A stretch of 64,000 bases of DNA from Poindextera sp035294785 (GTDB lineage: Bacteria > Pseudomonadota > Alphaproteobacteria > Caulobacterales > Caulobacteraceae), in contig DATGKF010000121.1 in assembly GCA_035294785.1 (NCBI GenBank), positions 8,650 through 72,649 on the forward strand, in the 5' to 3' direction. Under the pieces are notes generated by a model, which was not told the origin of the DNA, ran no database searches, and saw only the letters and a program-made list of their open reading frames with translations. Below, in pieces: positions 7,401 through 15,278 of the stretch. Every line of letters starts with the position of its first letter. The stretch's first letter is position 1. The position numbers and the translations under genes were made by a program.

Positions 7401-10086
7401 TCAGGCCGCCTGTGCTGGTCACCTGCCCGCCGGCTGTCAGGTCGACGCCGTCGAGCGTTGCGCCGGTGAGCGTACCGGCGTTGGTGACGTTGCCGGCGTT
7501 GACGTAGACCGCGACCCCGCTGATGTGGCCCTGGATCAGGCCGGTCGAGGCGTTCATGACCGCGCCGGTCGCGCCGGTGGTGTTCTCGATCGAAACGCCG
7601 GAGAAGGTCTGCCCGATGATGGTCCCCGCGTTCGTCACGTTGCCGCCTGGCGCGTAGAGCCCCACGCCGCTCAGGTGGCCGGTAATGTTGCCGCCCGCCT
7701 GGTTGGTCACGTCGCCGCCGTCGTTCAGCGCCACCCCGGCGAAGGTTTGTCCGACGATGGTCCCCGCGTTGGCGACCGAACCGGCCTTATTGTCGATCGC
7801 CACCCCCGCCTGGTGGCCCTGGATCAGTCCGCCGGTGCTGGTGACGCTGCCGCCCTGCACGAGCTCGACGCCGCTGGCGTTGGCCCCGATGATCGTGCCG
7901 CTGTTGGTGACGTTGCCGGGCCCGCCGAGGATCAGCACCCCGCCCGTGCCGCCGCTGATGGCGCCGCCAGTGTTGGTCACCGTCCCGCCGGCGTTGATCT
8001 CGACGCCGTCGGCCTTCGCGCCGGTGATCAGGCCGGTGTTGGTGACGTTGCCGGCGCCCAGGATCAGCACCCCGCCCGTGCCGCCGCTGATGTTGCCGCC
8101 AGTGTTGGTCACCTGGCCGGCTGCGTCGATTCTGACGCCGTTGGCGCTGGCGCCGGCGATCAGGCCCGCGTTGGTGATCGTGGTCGGGCCGGCCGCGCGC
8201 ACGCCCGACGAGCCGCCTTTGATGACCCCGCTGGCCTGATTGTCGATGGTGAGCGTGACGTTGCCGTCGTTGAAGGCGGAGACGCCGGTGACGGCGCCCG
8301 AGATCGTGCCCGCGTTGGTTACCGAGCCGGTGATCGCCTCTCCGTACTTCGACCCGAAGCGAACGCCGTCATTAGTCCCGGTGATGTTCCCTCCGGCGGC
8401 GTTGGTGACCGTGCTGTTGCCTTCCAGATAGGCGCCTACCAAACCTCCGCTGATCGTGCCTGAGTTTGTGACCGCAACCGCTGTGCCATTACCGTAGCCC
8501 CAGACCCCGACGTAGCTGGCGCCGGCGGTGATCGTTCCGCTGTTGGTCAGCGTCGCCGTCATCGGCGCGTTCGAATAGCCGCCGAAGCGCACGCCTGTGC
8601 GGTAGCCAGCGATCCGTCCGTCGTTGGTGACGTTCCCGTTGCCGTTGGTGACGTAGATCCCGCCGCCCAGGTAGCCGGTCTTCGTGTTCGTCACCGTCCC
8701 GCCGGCGTGCAGGCTGACGGCGTACAGGTTATAGCCGGAGATGTTGCCGCTGTTGGTGACCAGGGCTGGTGCGTTGTAAGCGACGACTCCGTACGCGTTT
8801 GAGGGGCTGCCGCCCAGGCCGACGATCGTGCCCGCGTTTGCAACGGTCCCTCCGTTGGAGAGGCGCACGCCTTCGCTGCCGGAGATGTTGCCGCCGGCAT
8901 TGTTGGTCACGGTTCCGCCGGCGCCCAGCTTGACCCCGTACCCAGAGCCGTAGATCGCGCCCGTGTTGGTCACCGCCCCCGCGGCGCCGGTGACGAGCAC
9001 GCCGATCGCCCCGTTGTGGGCGTTGTTGTAGCCCACTGGACCGAACCCGTACTTGCCGGAACCGGTGATCGCGCCGCCGGCGCTGTTGGTGACGTTGCCG
9101 CCCGCGGCCAGGAAGACGCCGTAGCCCGCGCCCGTGATGTTGCCGGCGTTCGTGATCGTCGCGGGGACGGTCTTGGCATACACGCCGGCCGCGCCGCCCT
9201 GGTTAAAGGTCGCGTTGCCCAACACGTAGTAGCCCGCGATATTGCCGCCGGCGAGGTTGGTGACGTTGCCGCCGGCCTGCAGCCCGACGCCGTAGTTCGA
9301 GCCGGTGATGCTGCCCTGGTTGACGACCGAGCCGGACGCGCCCTGGATCAGCGCGCCGACGGATCCGCCGCCCATATAGCCGCCTGCCTGATTGCTGATC
9401 ATCCCGCCGTTCGACAGCTGCGCGGCGTGCCCGGCGCCCTGCGTCGTCACATTGCCGGAGTTGGTCAGCGTCCCAGCGGCCGCACGCAGATAGACCCCCA
9501 CGGATGCGCCGCTGATGTTGCCGGTGTTGACGACCGAACCGACGCCGACGATCGAGACGCCAAAGTCGGCGCCAGCGATCGTGCCCGCGTTCGAGACGCC
9601 GCCGGGTCCGCCCAGCTTGACGCCGTAGAGGCCGCCGCCGGTCGTGATGCTGCCGGCCGAGGTGTTGGTGACGTTGCCGCCGGCGACCAGGTATAGCGCT
9701 GCATTGCTGTTGCCGTAGATCACGCCGGCGTTCGTGACGGTGCTGCGCGTATCGAGGATCACGCCGTAGGTGTCGCCTTTGAGGGAACCTTGGTTGGTGA
9801 CGGTCCAGCTGGTCGCCAGGTTGCCGATCACCGCCGGCTGGTAGTTGCCGATCGTATTGATGTTCGTGGCGCCGCCGAAGGTGATCGGGTTGCTGCCTGT
9901 CTGGATGTCGTAGGTCGTAGTCTGAACCGGGTTGACCGTCGTCGCGCCCGCCGGCGCCGGCGCGACGACGCCCAGCGCCGCCACGGCCGAGACGGTGGCG
10001 AGGGCGCCCATCGAAGCGCTGCTCAGCAGCCCCGTGCGCAAGCGCCGCAGCGTCGACCAGCAACCCGCACGACCAAACGTCTGCAT
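4426..10086 (-). CDS. Giant autotransporter adhesin-like protein (repeat passenger plus beta-barrel)
   Basis: This 1,886-residue type V secretion protein has a long signal peptide (RRLRTGLLSSASMGAL, probable cleavage after AGA at ~48). The passenger has about fifty 22-24-residue repeats of the form VTNxGxIxGxxxGVxLxxGG, consistent with a right-handed beta-helix. A stalk with autotransporter-associated strands follows (GGTVSPGGTIGTLTISGNL), then a C-terminal barrel of about 280 residues ending VIDLGVRFRW. The barrel ends in Trp rather than the commoner Phe. ATG 10086 follows a G-rich ribosome site; a TTG at 10113 is less likely. It is probably secreted to or anchored at the cell surface. Flanking sulfotransferase and glycosyltransferase genes suggest modification, which is inference. 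Confidence 0.88.
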   Translation of the reverse strand: MQTFGRAGCWSTLRRLRTGLLSSASMGALATVSAVAALGVVAPAPAGATTVNPVQTTTYDIQTGSNPITFGGATNINTIGNYQPAVIGNLATSWTVTNQGSLKGDTYGVILDTRSTVTNAGVIYGNSNAALYLVAGGNVTNTSAGSITTGGGLYGVKLGGPGGVSNAGTIAGADFGVSIVGVGSVVNTGNISGASVGVYLRAAAGTLTNSGNVTTQGAGHAAQLSNGGMISNQAGGYMGGGSVGALIQGASGSVVNQGSITGSNYGVGLQAGGNVTNLAGGNIAGYYVLGNATFNQGGAAGVYAKTVPATITNAGNITGAGYGVFLAAGGNVTNSAGGAITGSGKYGFGPVGYNNAHNGAIGVLVTGAAGAVTNTGAIYGSGYGVKLGAGGTVTNNAGGNISGSEGVRLSNGGTVANAGTIVGLGGSPSNAYGVVAYNAPALVTNSGNISGYNLYAVSLHAGGTVTNTKTGYLGGGIYVTNGNGNVTNDGRIAGYRTGVRFGGYSNAPMTATLTNSGTITAGASYVGVWGYGNGTAVAVTNSGTISGGLVGAYLEGNSTVTNAAGGNITGTNDGVRFGSKYGEAITGSVTNAGTISGAVTGVSAFNDGNVTLTIDNQASGVIKGGSSGVRAAGPTTITNAGLIAGASANGVRIDAAGQVTNTGGNISGGTGGVLILGAGNVTNTGLITGAKADGVEINAGGTVTNTGGAISGGTGGVLILGGPGNVTNSGTIIGANASGVELVQGGSVTSTGGLIQGHQAGVAIDNKAGSVANAGTIVGQTFAGVALNDGGDVTNQAGGNITGHLSGVGLYAPGGNVTNAGTIIGQTFSGVSIENTTGATGAVMNASTGLIQGHISGVAVYVNAGNVTNAGTLTGATLDGVDLTAGGQVTSTGGLIQGAANGVAIYSQAGTVTNAGNIAGVNHNGVMLTQGGTVTNALGASISGNITGVAIYTHAGAVTNAGAISGAHAYGVELAAGGVVTNLAAGNIGGDQYGVYIVGNGTVTNAAGGTIEATVTHISIPHGGAGIAVTGVGVVSNAGNIAGTPSGLFGYGVVLRQGGTVTNTGAIRGGLNGVFAEGPGVVTNAIGATITSGSGDAVVIESGTVTNAGLLTGAAGVFIAGPGTVANSGNIAAYIAGVQVYGNASNGGGVVTNSGNITSTAAVAPGGVVGVEIRGPGVATNSGAIRGFEVGVYLNQDFVDSISGGNVTNLAGGSISGTFDGVLVVGAGNVTNAGVIATAGNATTANAAVLVQGNISVINQAGGALSGGKYGVLGTIGATSVTNAGTITGGVASVAFTGKGASTLTLQTGSVLNGPAVGSTAAGATNALVLTGHGVANNAFVNFQTLAVNASGVWALNGSSAIGATSINSGDLEVGDAGHPGAVLTSEVTVNPGGELSGHGTVAGDVTNLGGTVSPGGTIGTLTISGNLTMNGASTTAIEVAPPSSSSLLVVGGTASVAGALDLETDPGVYRKGSSFTFLDAGAITGTFSTLTATNGLPFEVVGNGTSETAVFLAGNFAATGGTPNQNSIATAFNDIPVGAGDFDPVANALIALGPGAAQNHALDTLGGEIYADTLTAGRDANRTFLGILDQRLTGAAGGASASGNLTGSDPAVWGQATGQFAQASGDGNAHGFNGSAGGVAFGVQATWGAATAGAALSWDHDDLGLRNLPQSANLDTVQGALFGEANFAGVGFVDAAGSIGSVTGHGERSIVFAGVSRHASGDFSGTLGGVMLNLGARFQTGAGWIVAPSAGLLYSSVEQGSVRESGAGGADLNVAGRTQSSTASVLAVRFTNMTPLADGALNADVRLAWRHDFSDLAPRVSEGFPITPGATFMLVGDQVGRDAALISGGLSYKASGQLSIFGDYNATLSNRETDQVIDLGVRFRW
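6190..9810 (-). repeat. Tandem VTN-type passenger repeats (about 66-72 bp period)
   Basis: Within the autotransporter, degenerate repeats of 22-24 codons follow one another, each with VTN or a variant at the start, an I-x-G turn and a GV(x)L strand. At DNA level they are diverged. The segment around 7900-8110, however, contains near-identical neighbours, with the stretch encoding GGTGGVLILG present in adjacent units. That is a sign of recent duplication or gene conversion and a likely site of length variation. Confidence 0.8.
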
Positions 10087-10174
10087 CACCGGACCCCCCC
10101 AAGCGCCAGCCAACGCGCACGCTGCCAGCCCAACATGTCATGCTCGCGGAAGTAGTTGAAATCCAAAGAAGAAC

Positions 10175-10187
10175 TTTACGTCGTAAA
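10175..10187. promoter_or_regulatory. 13-bp palindrome in divergent promoter region
   Basis: TTTACG-T-CGTAAA is a perfect inverted repeat between the autotransporter start (10086, minus) and the TPR-sulfotransferase start (10270, plus). It sits in the AT-richest patch of this intergenic stretch, where promoters would be expected. It may be an operator controlling one or both directions; this is inferred from symmetry and position only. Confidence 0.4.
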
Positions 10188-10269
10188 AGATCGACCGTTG
10201 GCGCCGGCGCAACAGTTGGCCGCCGTCGGGCGTCTTGCCTGTGCGTCTCGGGTGACTAGGTTGGCGCGC

Positions 10270-12105
10270 ATGAGCGCGGGCGTGCTGATGGAAGAGGCGG
10301 TCGATGGGGGGGCGGGGCCGTGCGCCTGCAGCAGCGGGCTGCGGGCTGACCGCTGCTGCGCGTTCGATTGGTCGACGCCGCCGGATGCGCCAAGGCCGAC
10401 GCCGGAGGTCGACGAGGCGGCGCAAGCGCTGGCTGCCGGCGACGCTGCGCGGGCCGAAGCGCTGCTGGTGCCGCTCCTCAACCGCCACCCGCGCCACGCG
10501 GGCGCGCTGAGACTCCTGTTCGAGCTTCGGCGGGCGCAGGGCCAGCGCGCCGCGGCCGAGGCGTTGCTCGCCCGCATCGTCGCCCTCGACCCGAACGACC
10601 TCGCCGGCACGCAAGCGCTGGCGCTGATACTGTTTGAGCGCGGCGCCATGGCGGAGGCCGAGGTGCATGCCCGCAACGCGGTGCGTCTCGCGCCAACCGA
10701 TCCGCGCTCCCACAACCTGATGGGCATGATCATGACCGAGGCCCAGCGGCCGCAGGTGGGCGAGCACCACTATCGTCGCGTGATCGAGCTCGCCGGCCGC
10801 GGCGACGCCATCCTGCTCGCCAACCTTGCCTGGAACCTGAAGAACCAGGGCCGCATGGCCGAGAGCCGCGCCCTCTACGAGGAGAGCGTGGCGCTCGCGC
10901 CCGACGTGTTCCAGACCCAGTTCGGCTGGGCGAAGATGGAGGAGACCGACCGCAACTTCGATCGCGCTGACCAGCTGCTCGACGCCGCCGCCGCCCTGCA
11001 GCCCGGCGCGACCAGCGTCACGCTCGGCCGCGCGATCCTTCGCGGGCGCACCCGCGACTACGAAACCGCCGTCGGCATCCTCGAGGGGCTCGAGCGGACC
11101 GGCGGCGGGCTCGGTCCGGTCGAATGGAGCGAAAAGGGCCTGCTGCTCGATCGCATGGGCCGCGTGGACGAAGCTTTCGCCGCCTTCACCGAAGCGAAGC
11201 GAACGCTCCGCGAAGCCACCGGCCAGGCGTACTTGGCCGAAGCGGCGGCCGACCTTGCGCAGCGGCTCAAGGCCTTCTTCACCACCGCCCGGCTAGCGAT
11301 CCTGCCGCGCGCCGGCGTGCGCGCCGACGTGGCCCAGCCGCTCTTCATCGTCGGCTTCCCGCGCTCGGGAACGACGATGGTCGAGCAGACGCTCACCGCG
11401 CACCCGAAGGTCTCGGCCGGCGACGAGCTGCCGACGATCAACGAGCTGACCAACCTGATCCCGCGGATGCTCAATAGTCCGCTGGCCTATCCTGAGGCGT
11501 TCGCCGACCTCTGGCTGGGCGACCAGACCGAGGGACTGGACAACCTGCGCGACTACTACCTGCAGCGGGCCCGCCAGCTGGGGGCCACGCAGAAGGGCGC
11601 GAGCCTGTTCACCGACAAGATGCCGCTCAACGAGACGCACCTCGGGCTGATCGGCCTCATCTTCCCCGAGGCGCCCATCATCCACCTGCTGCGTCACCCG
11701 CTCGACGTGGTGCTTTCGGTCTTCTCCAACCACCTGACGCACGGCTTCTATTGCGCCTACGACCTGGAGACGATCGCCCGCCACTACGTGCTGGTGATGG
11801 ATCTGGTGGAGCACTACCGCGGCCAGATGAGCCTGCGCTATCTGCCGATCCGCTACGAGGATATCGTCGATGATCAGGAGGCCAGCGTGCGCAAGATGCT
11901 GGCCTTTGTCGGACTGCCCTTCGACCGCCGCTGCCTGGCCTTCCACGAGAACCGCCGCTACGCGCGCACCGCCAGTTACGCGCAGGTGACCGAACAGCTC
12001 TACGACCGCTCCCGCTATCGCTATCGGGCGTACATGAAGCATCTCGCCCCGGTGATCCCGATCCTGGAGCCAGCGATCGCGCGGCTTGGCTACACGATCG
12101 ACTAG
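10270..12105 (+). CDS. TPR-repeat sulfotransferase with N-terminal SEC-C-like motif
   Basis: The 611-residue protein has three parts. An N-terminal Cys cluster (GPCACSSGLRADRCC, residues ~16-30) matches the spacing of SEC-C zinc motifs. TPR helices occupy ~45-350 (e.g. AEVHARNAVRLAPTDPRSHNLMG). A sulfotransferase domain follows (LFIVGFPRSGTTMVEQTLTA as phosphosulfate loop, IIHLLRHPLDVVLSVF as the 3'-phosphate site). The fold and length fit the TPR-Sulfotransfer_3 proteins common in alphaproteobacteria; some relatives are discussed as tyrosylprotein-type enzymes. ATG 10270 was chosen because upstream codons from 10156 are not protein-like. The next gene begins on the base after its stop. Confidence 0.85.
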   Translation: MSAGVLMEEAVDGGAGPCACSSGLRADRCCAFDWSTPPDAPRPTPEVDEAAQALAAGDAARAEALLVPLLNRHPRHAGALRLLFELRRAQGQRAAAEALLARIVALDPNDLAGTQALALILFERGAMAEAEVHARNAVRLAPTDPRSHNLMGMIMTEAQRPQVGEHHYRRVIELAGRGDAILLANLAWNLKNQGRMAESRALYEESVALAPDVFQTQFGWAKMEETDRNFDRADQLLDAAAALQPGATSVTLGRAILRGRTRDYETAVGILEGLERTGGGLGPVEWSEKGLLLDRMGRVDEAFAAFTEAKRTLREATGQAYLAEAAADLAQRLKAFFTTARLAILPRAGVRADVAQPLFIVGFPRSGTTMVEQTLTAHPKVSAGDELPTINELTNLIPRMLNSPLAYPEAFADLWLGDQTEGLDNLRDYYLQRARQLGATQKGASLFTDKMPLNETHLGLIGLIFPEAPIIHLLRHPLDVVLSVFSNHLTHGFYCAYDLETIARHYVLVMDLVEHYRGQMSLRYLPIRYEDIVDDQEASVRKMLAFVGLPFDRRCLAFHENRRYARTASYAQVTEQLYDRSRYRYRAYMKHLAPVIPILEPAIARLGYTID

Positions 12106-13473
12106 ATGAGGACCGAGGGGTTCGCCCATCTCGAGGCCGGGCGGATCGACGCCGCGCGCGCGGTCGCCGAGGCGCGGCTGGCGCGGGATCCCGGTGACGG
12201 CGACGCGCTGCACCTCCTGGGGATCGTCAGCTGGCGCTCCGGCGCGCAGGCGGTTGCGGCCGACCTGTTGCGGCGGGCGGCCGCGGCGCTGGGCGAAGCC
12301 GAGGGCGCCGTGCTCTGCCTCAGCAACCTTACGGAGATGTGCCGCCTCGAAGGCCGGCTCGACGAAGCGGCGGCCTGCGGCCAGCGGGCGGTTGCGCTCG
12401 GCCCGGACGACGCCAACGCCTGGTACAATCTGGGCATCGTCGAGCAGGAACGGCTGCGGCTGGACGCCTCGATCACGGCGCTGCGCCGGGCGCTGGCGCT
12501 CGCGCCAGACCATGCCGGCGCCCATTTCGAACTGGCGGAGGCGCTGCTGCTCGGCGGCGACTTCAAGGCCGGGTGGGAGGAATACGAGTGGCGTTTCCGC
12601 GTCACTGGCGTCCAGCCGCTGCTGCCACAGACACGAGCGCCGGCGTGGGACGGGTCGCCCATGCGCGACGGTCGGCTGCTGCTGATCGCCGACCAAGGCT
12701 ACGGCGACGTCATCCAGTTCATGCGTTTCCTGCCCCGCGCGCGGTCCCTCTGCCCAAACGTGGCCATCGCCTGTGGCTCGCTGATGAAGCCGATCGTCGC
12801 GCCGCTCGCCGGCGATGCGCCGATGTTCGACAACTGGAGCCAGGCGCCGGACTTCGACGCCTACGCCGCCTTCTCTAGCCTGCCGCGCCTGTTTGGCGTC
12901 GAACTGGCGACCATCCCCGCCGATCGGGCCTACCTTCGCCCGGACGCGGCGCTGGTGGCGCATTGGCGCTCGAAGCTCGACAGGATGACGGCTGGCGGGC
13001 CCCGGCGGATCGGCGTGGTCTGGGCCGGTCGGCCAACCCATGGCAATGACCGCAACCGCTCGCTCGCACTCGAGCAACTCGCCCCGCTTGGCCAGTTGGA
13101 GCGCATAGCTCTGATCGCGCTGCAGCTCGGCGACGCTGCGGCGCAGGCCGGCCGATGGTGGGGTGGGGCGCCGCTCGTGAACCTCGGGCCGGAGATCCGC
13201 GACTTCGCAGACACGGCCGCCATCATCTCGACGCTCGACGCCGTCGTCAGCGTCGACACCTCTGTCGCTCATCTCGCGGGCGCGCTGGGTCAGCCGACGT
13301 TCGTGCTCCTGCCGTTTGCGCCGGACTGGCGCTGGCTGCTCGGTCGCGACGACAGCCCCTGGTACCCCAGCGTCAGGCTTTATCGGCAGCCGAGCCGGGG
13401 CGACTGGACCGCCCCGGTCGCCCGCGTGGCGGCCGATCTCGCCCGCCCGGGGCGGAGTCGGCCGGCGACCTAG
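12106..13473 (+). CDS. TPR protein with glycosyltransferase-9/heptosyltransferase-like domain
   Basis: The 455-residue protein begins directly after the TPR-sulfotransferase stop. Residues ~1-165 are TPR units (NAWYNLGIVEQERLRLDASI, AGAHFELAEALLLGGDFKAG). The C-terminal half resembles GT-B glycosyltransferases of the GT9/heptosyltransferase type, with LLIADQGYGDVIQFMRFLP, GVVWAGRPTHGNDRNRS and AVVSVDTSVAHLAGALGQPT, the last being the sugar-nucleotide pocket. It may glycosylate a protein or surface polymer; TPR domains often select protein substrates. Adjacency to the sulfotransferase and autotransporter suggests shared function. Its last 101 bp overlap the convergent ubiG 3' end. Confidence 0.82.
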   Translation: MRTEGFAHLEAGRIDAARAVAEARLARDPGDGDALHLLGIVSWRSGAQAVAADLLRRAAAALGEAEGAVLCLSNLTEMCRLEGRLDEAAACGQRAVALGPDDANAWYNLGIVEQERLRLDASITALRRALALAPDHAGAHFELAEALLLGGDFKAGWEEYEWRFRVTGVQPLLPQTRAPAWDGSPMRDGRLLLIADQGYGDVIQFMRFLPRARSLCPNVAIACGSLMKPIVAPLAGDAPMFDNWSQAPDFDAYAAFSSLPRLFGVELATIPADRAYLRPDAALVAHWRSKLDRMTAGGPRRIGVVWAGRPTHGNDRNRSLALEQLAPLGQLERIALIALQLGDAAAQAGRWWGGAPLVNLGPEIRDFADTAAIISTLDAVVSVDTSVAHLAGALGQPTFVLLPFAPDWRWLLGRDDSPWYPSVRLYRQPSRGDWTAPVARVAADLARPGRSRPAT

Positions 13474-14215
13474 CGGTCGAGCGAGCGACCGTCATCATGT
13501 AGTTCACATCGGCGTTGGTCGAACGCGACCAGCGGCCACTCAGCGGGTTGAAGGCGACGCCGAAGGGACCATCGATCGTGAGCTCCCCGCCGGCGAGGAA
13601 GGCGCGGATCTCGTCGGGCTTCGGGAACTTTCGCCAGTCGTGGGTGCCGGGTGGCAGCCAGCGCAGCACGTACTCCGCGCCGATCTTGGCCAGCGCCAGC
13701 GCCTTGAGCGTTCGGTTCAGCGTGGCGACGATCATCAATCCGCCGGGGGCGAGCAGGGACGCGCAGTCGCGCAGGTACTGGCCGGGCTCGGCCACGTGCT
13801 CGACGACCTCCATGTTCAGGATCATGTCGAAGCGGGCGGCGTCGGCCGTGAGCGCCTCGGCCGTCGTGCAGCGGTAGTCGATGTCCAGGCCCCCCGCGCG
13901 GGCGTGAGCGGCTGCGATCTCGACCGTGTCCCGGCCGGCGTCGACTCCGGTGACCGCGAACCCCAGCCTGCGCATCGGCTCGCTCAGCAAGCCGCCGCCG
14001 CAACCGATGTCCAGCAGCGTGAGGCCCTCGAACGGCGCCCGCGCGCCCGCGTCGCGCCCAAACCGCGCCAGCGCCTGCTCGCGAATGAAGTCCAGCCGCA
14101 CGGGATTGAACTTGTGGAGCGGCGCAAACGTGCCGCGCGGATCCCACCACTCGGCCGCCATCGCGGCAAAGCGGGCGATCTCGTCAGGGTCGATGCTGGA
14201 GGCGGCTTCGGCCAT
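13373..14215 (-). CDS. ubiG: Ubiquinone biosynthesis O-methyltransferase UbiG
   Basis: UbiG is a SAM-dependent O-methyltransferase that carries out both O-methylations in ubiquinone synthesis. The 280-residue product has SIDPDEIARFAAMAAEWWDP at the N-terminus, SAM motif I LLDIGCGGGLLSEPM, NMEVVEHV and the C-terminal NADVNYMM. From ATG 14215 the family part is about 245 residues. About 32 further residues rich in Arg, Ser and Pro follow the normal end, read from DNA that also encodes the end of the opposing TPR-glycosyltransferase. That tail looks like read-through into an overlap rather than a conserved domain. Confidence 0.93.
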   Translation of the reverse strand: MAEAASSIDPDEIARFAAMAAEWWDPRGTFAPLHKFNPVRLDFIREQALARFGRDAGARAPFEGLTLLDIGCGGGLLSEPMRRLGFAVTGVDAGRDTVEIAAAHARAGGLDIDYRCTTAEALTADAARFDMILNMEVVEHVAEPGQYLRDCASLLAPGGLMIVATLNRTLKALALAKIGAEYVLRWLPPGTHDWRKFPKPDEIRAFLAGGELTIDGPFGVAFNPLSGRWSRSTNADVNYMMTVARSTARSPADSAPGGRDRPPRGRPGRSSRPGSAADKA

Positions 14216-14247
14216 GGCCGCCGTGCTGAACCTGCCTGCGGCGCGCG

Positions 14248-14634
14248 TCAACGGATCAGCCGCACCTCGACCCCGAGTTCGAACTCCGCCCATCGGCGAT
14301 CGGCGGTCAGCACTGGCAGCCCCAGCTCCCGCGCCAGCGCGAGGCAGAAACGGTCGCCGAGCGAGATGCCGGAGCCACGTGTCTGTTGCTGCAAGAGTCC
14401 GCTCAACACGGCTCGATCCCGGTCGGCCGGCTCGACCGTGCAACTCAGGCGACGCGCGATGAAGTCGACCTCGTTCGCCGGCAGGCCGTCATCGATGAGC
14501 TTCGTCACCACCTCGGCCAAGTTCACGGCGGAAAATCGCCCGTCGTCGAGAGCGGCGCGGGCCACATCGCCGCCAGTCTCGCCATAGATGTCGGCCAGGA
14601 CCGCCGAGGCGTCCAACACCGTGTCAGCGGCCAT
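14248..14634 (-). CDS. PIN-domain ribonuclease toxin, VapC-like
   Basis: The 128-residue PIN-fold protein has the four acidic residues expected for metal-dependent RNase activity: D8 (TVLDASAVLA), E41 (NLAEVV), D94 (SLGDRFCLALA) and D112 (VLTADRRW). In VapBC systems the toxin cleaves tRNA or rRNA when the antitoxin is lost. Its start overlaps the preceding AbrB-type antitoxin gene by 11 bp, the usual antitoxin-first arrangement. ATG 14634 fits the family start (MxxxTVLDASA). Confidence 0.88.
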   Translation of the reverse strand: MAADTVLDASAVLADIYGETGGDVARAALDDGRFSAVNLAEVVTKLIDDGLPANEVDFIARRLSCTVEPADRDRAVLSGLLQQQTRGSGISLGDRFCLALARELGLPVLTADRRWAEFELGVEVRLIR

Positions 14635-15154
14635 GCTGTCGGTCCCGCGACCACATGCCAGGGCGTTCCGCCAGAAAGCTCTCCACCAAATCTCCACCGG
14701 CCGGGATGTGCTTGCGCACCAGCGCTCGCGCCTGCTCCATGGCGCGTTCGGCGCTGATCACGGTGAGCTCTCCGTCGGCGAGATTCGCGAAGACCCGACG
14801 CCCAGGCGATCCGCCCAGCGCCTCGGCGACCTCTCGCGGCAGGTAGACACTGCCGTCCGGCCGCACCGTGAGCCAGAACCCGCCTGAACCGCGGCGCTCG
14901 ACCAACGCGTCTTCGTCCTCGCGCCCGAAGTGGCTCGACTCTTCCTTCAACCCGCCGCCCAGCTCGACGCGGCCCAGCGTGTAGCCCCGCTGCGCGTCAG
15001 CCTCGAGCACGTTGCGCACATGCTGGTAGCGCTTGCCGAGGAAGCGGGCGATGTCAGCCCGCGGCGCCCCTGCCGCCGCCAGCGCGCGGATGCGGTCGGA
15101 CACCGTTGCGTAGGGCGCGGCGATGGCGGCCATGCGGTCGGAAGTTAGCGACAT
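14624..15154 (-). CDS. AbrB/MazE-type antitoxin with N-terminal helical extension
   Basis: The 176-residue protein has an AbrB/SpoVT swapped-hairpin-like segment at ~93-135 (GGFWLTVRPDGSVYLPREVAEALGG, then FANLADGELTVISAERAM). A C-terminal arm would bind the PIN toxin. The N-terminal ~60 residues include an HTH-like helix pair (ADIARFLGKRYQHVRNVL). It is therefore longer than typical VapB or MazE antitoxins (70-90 residues) and may have two DNA-binding modules. The start at 15154 has a GAGGT ribosome site upstream. It is expected to neutralise the toxin and autoregulate the operon; this is inferred from family behaviour. Confidence 0.82.
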   Translation of the reverse strand: MSLTSDRMAAIAAPYATVSDRIRALAAAGAPRADIARFLGKRYQHVRNVLEADAQRGYTLGRVELGGGLKEESSHFGREDEDALVERRGSGGFWLTVRPDGSVYLPREVAEALGGSPGRRVFANLADGELTVISAERAMEQARALVRKHIPAGGDLVESFLAERPGMWSRDRQHGR

Positions 15155-15278
15155 CCGAGTACCTCACTAGATAGGTTGGATATGGTAGTCACTGACGGCC
15201 GCCTTTGGCAAGCCGGCCATTTGCCCAATGTCGCCCCCATCGCTAGAAGGCGCCGACCTTTGAGGAGCGGCCAAACCC

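Noticed and set aside
5890..8463. 857-codon plus-strand open frame across the autotransporter
   Set aside because: Antisense of a real repeat gene; Arg/Ala/Gly/Asp-heavy composition and no motif. GC-rich repeats leave frames open by chance.
6190..9810. Separate adhesin genes within the repeat region
   Set aside because: One continuous frame from signal peptide to beta-barrel without internal starts of note.
11293..13272. 659-codon minus-strand frame opposite TPR genes
   Set aside because: Opposite strand already carries recognisable TPR and transferase domains; this frame has no motif.
15155..15278. Short ACCT...AGGT inverted repeat as an antitoxin operator
   Set aside because: Four-base arms are too short to support; nothing longer seen in this gap.
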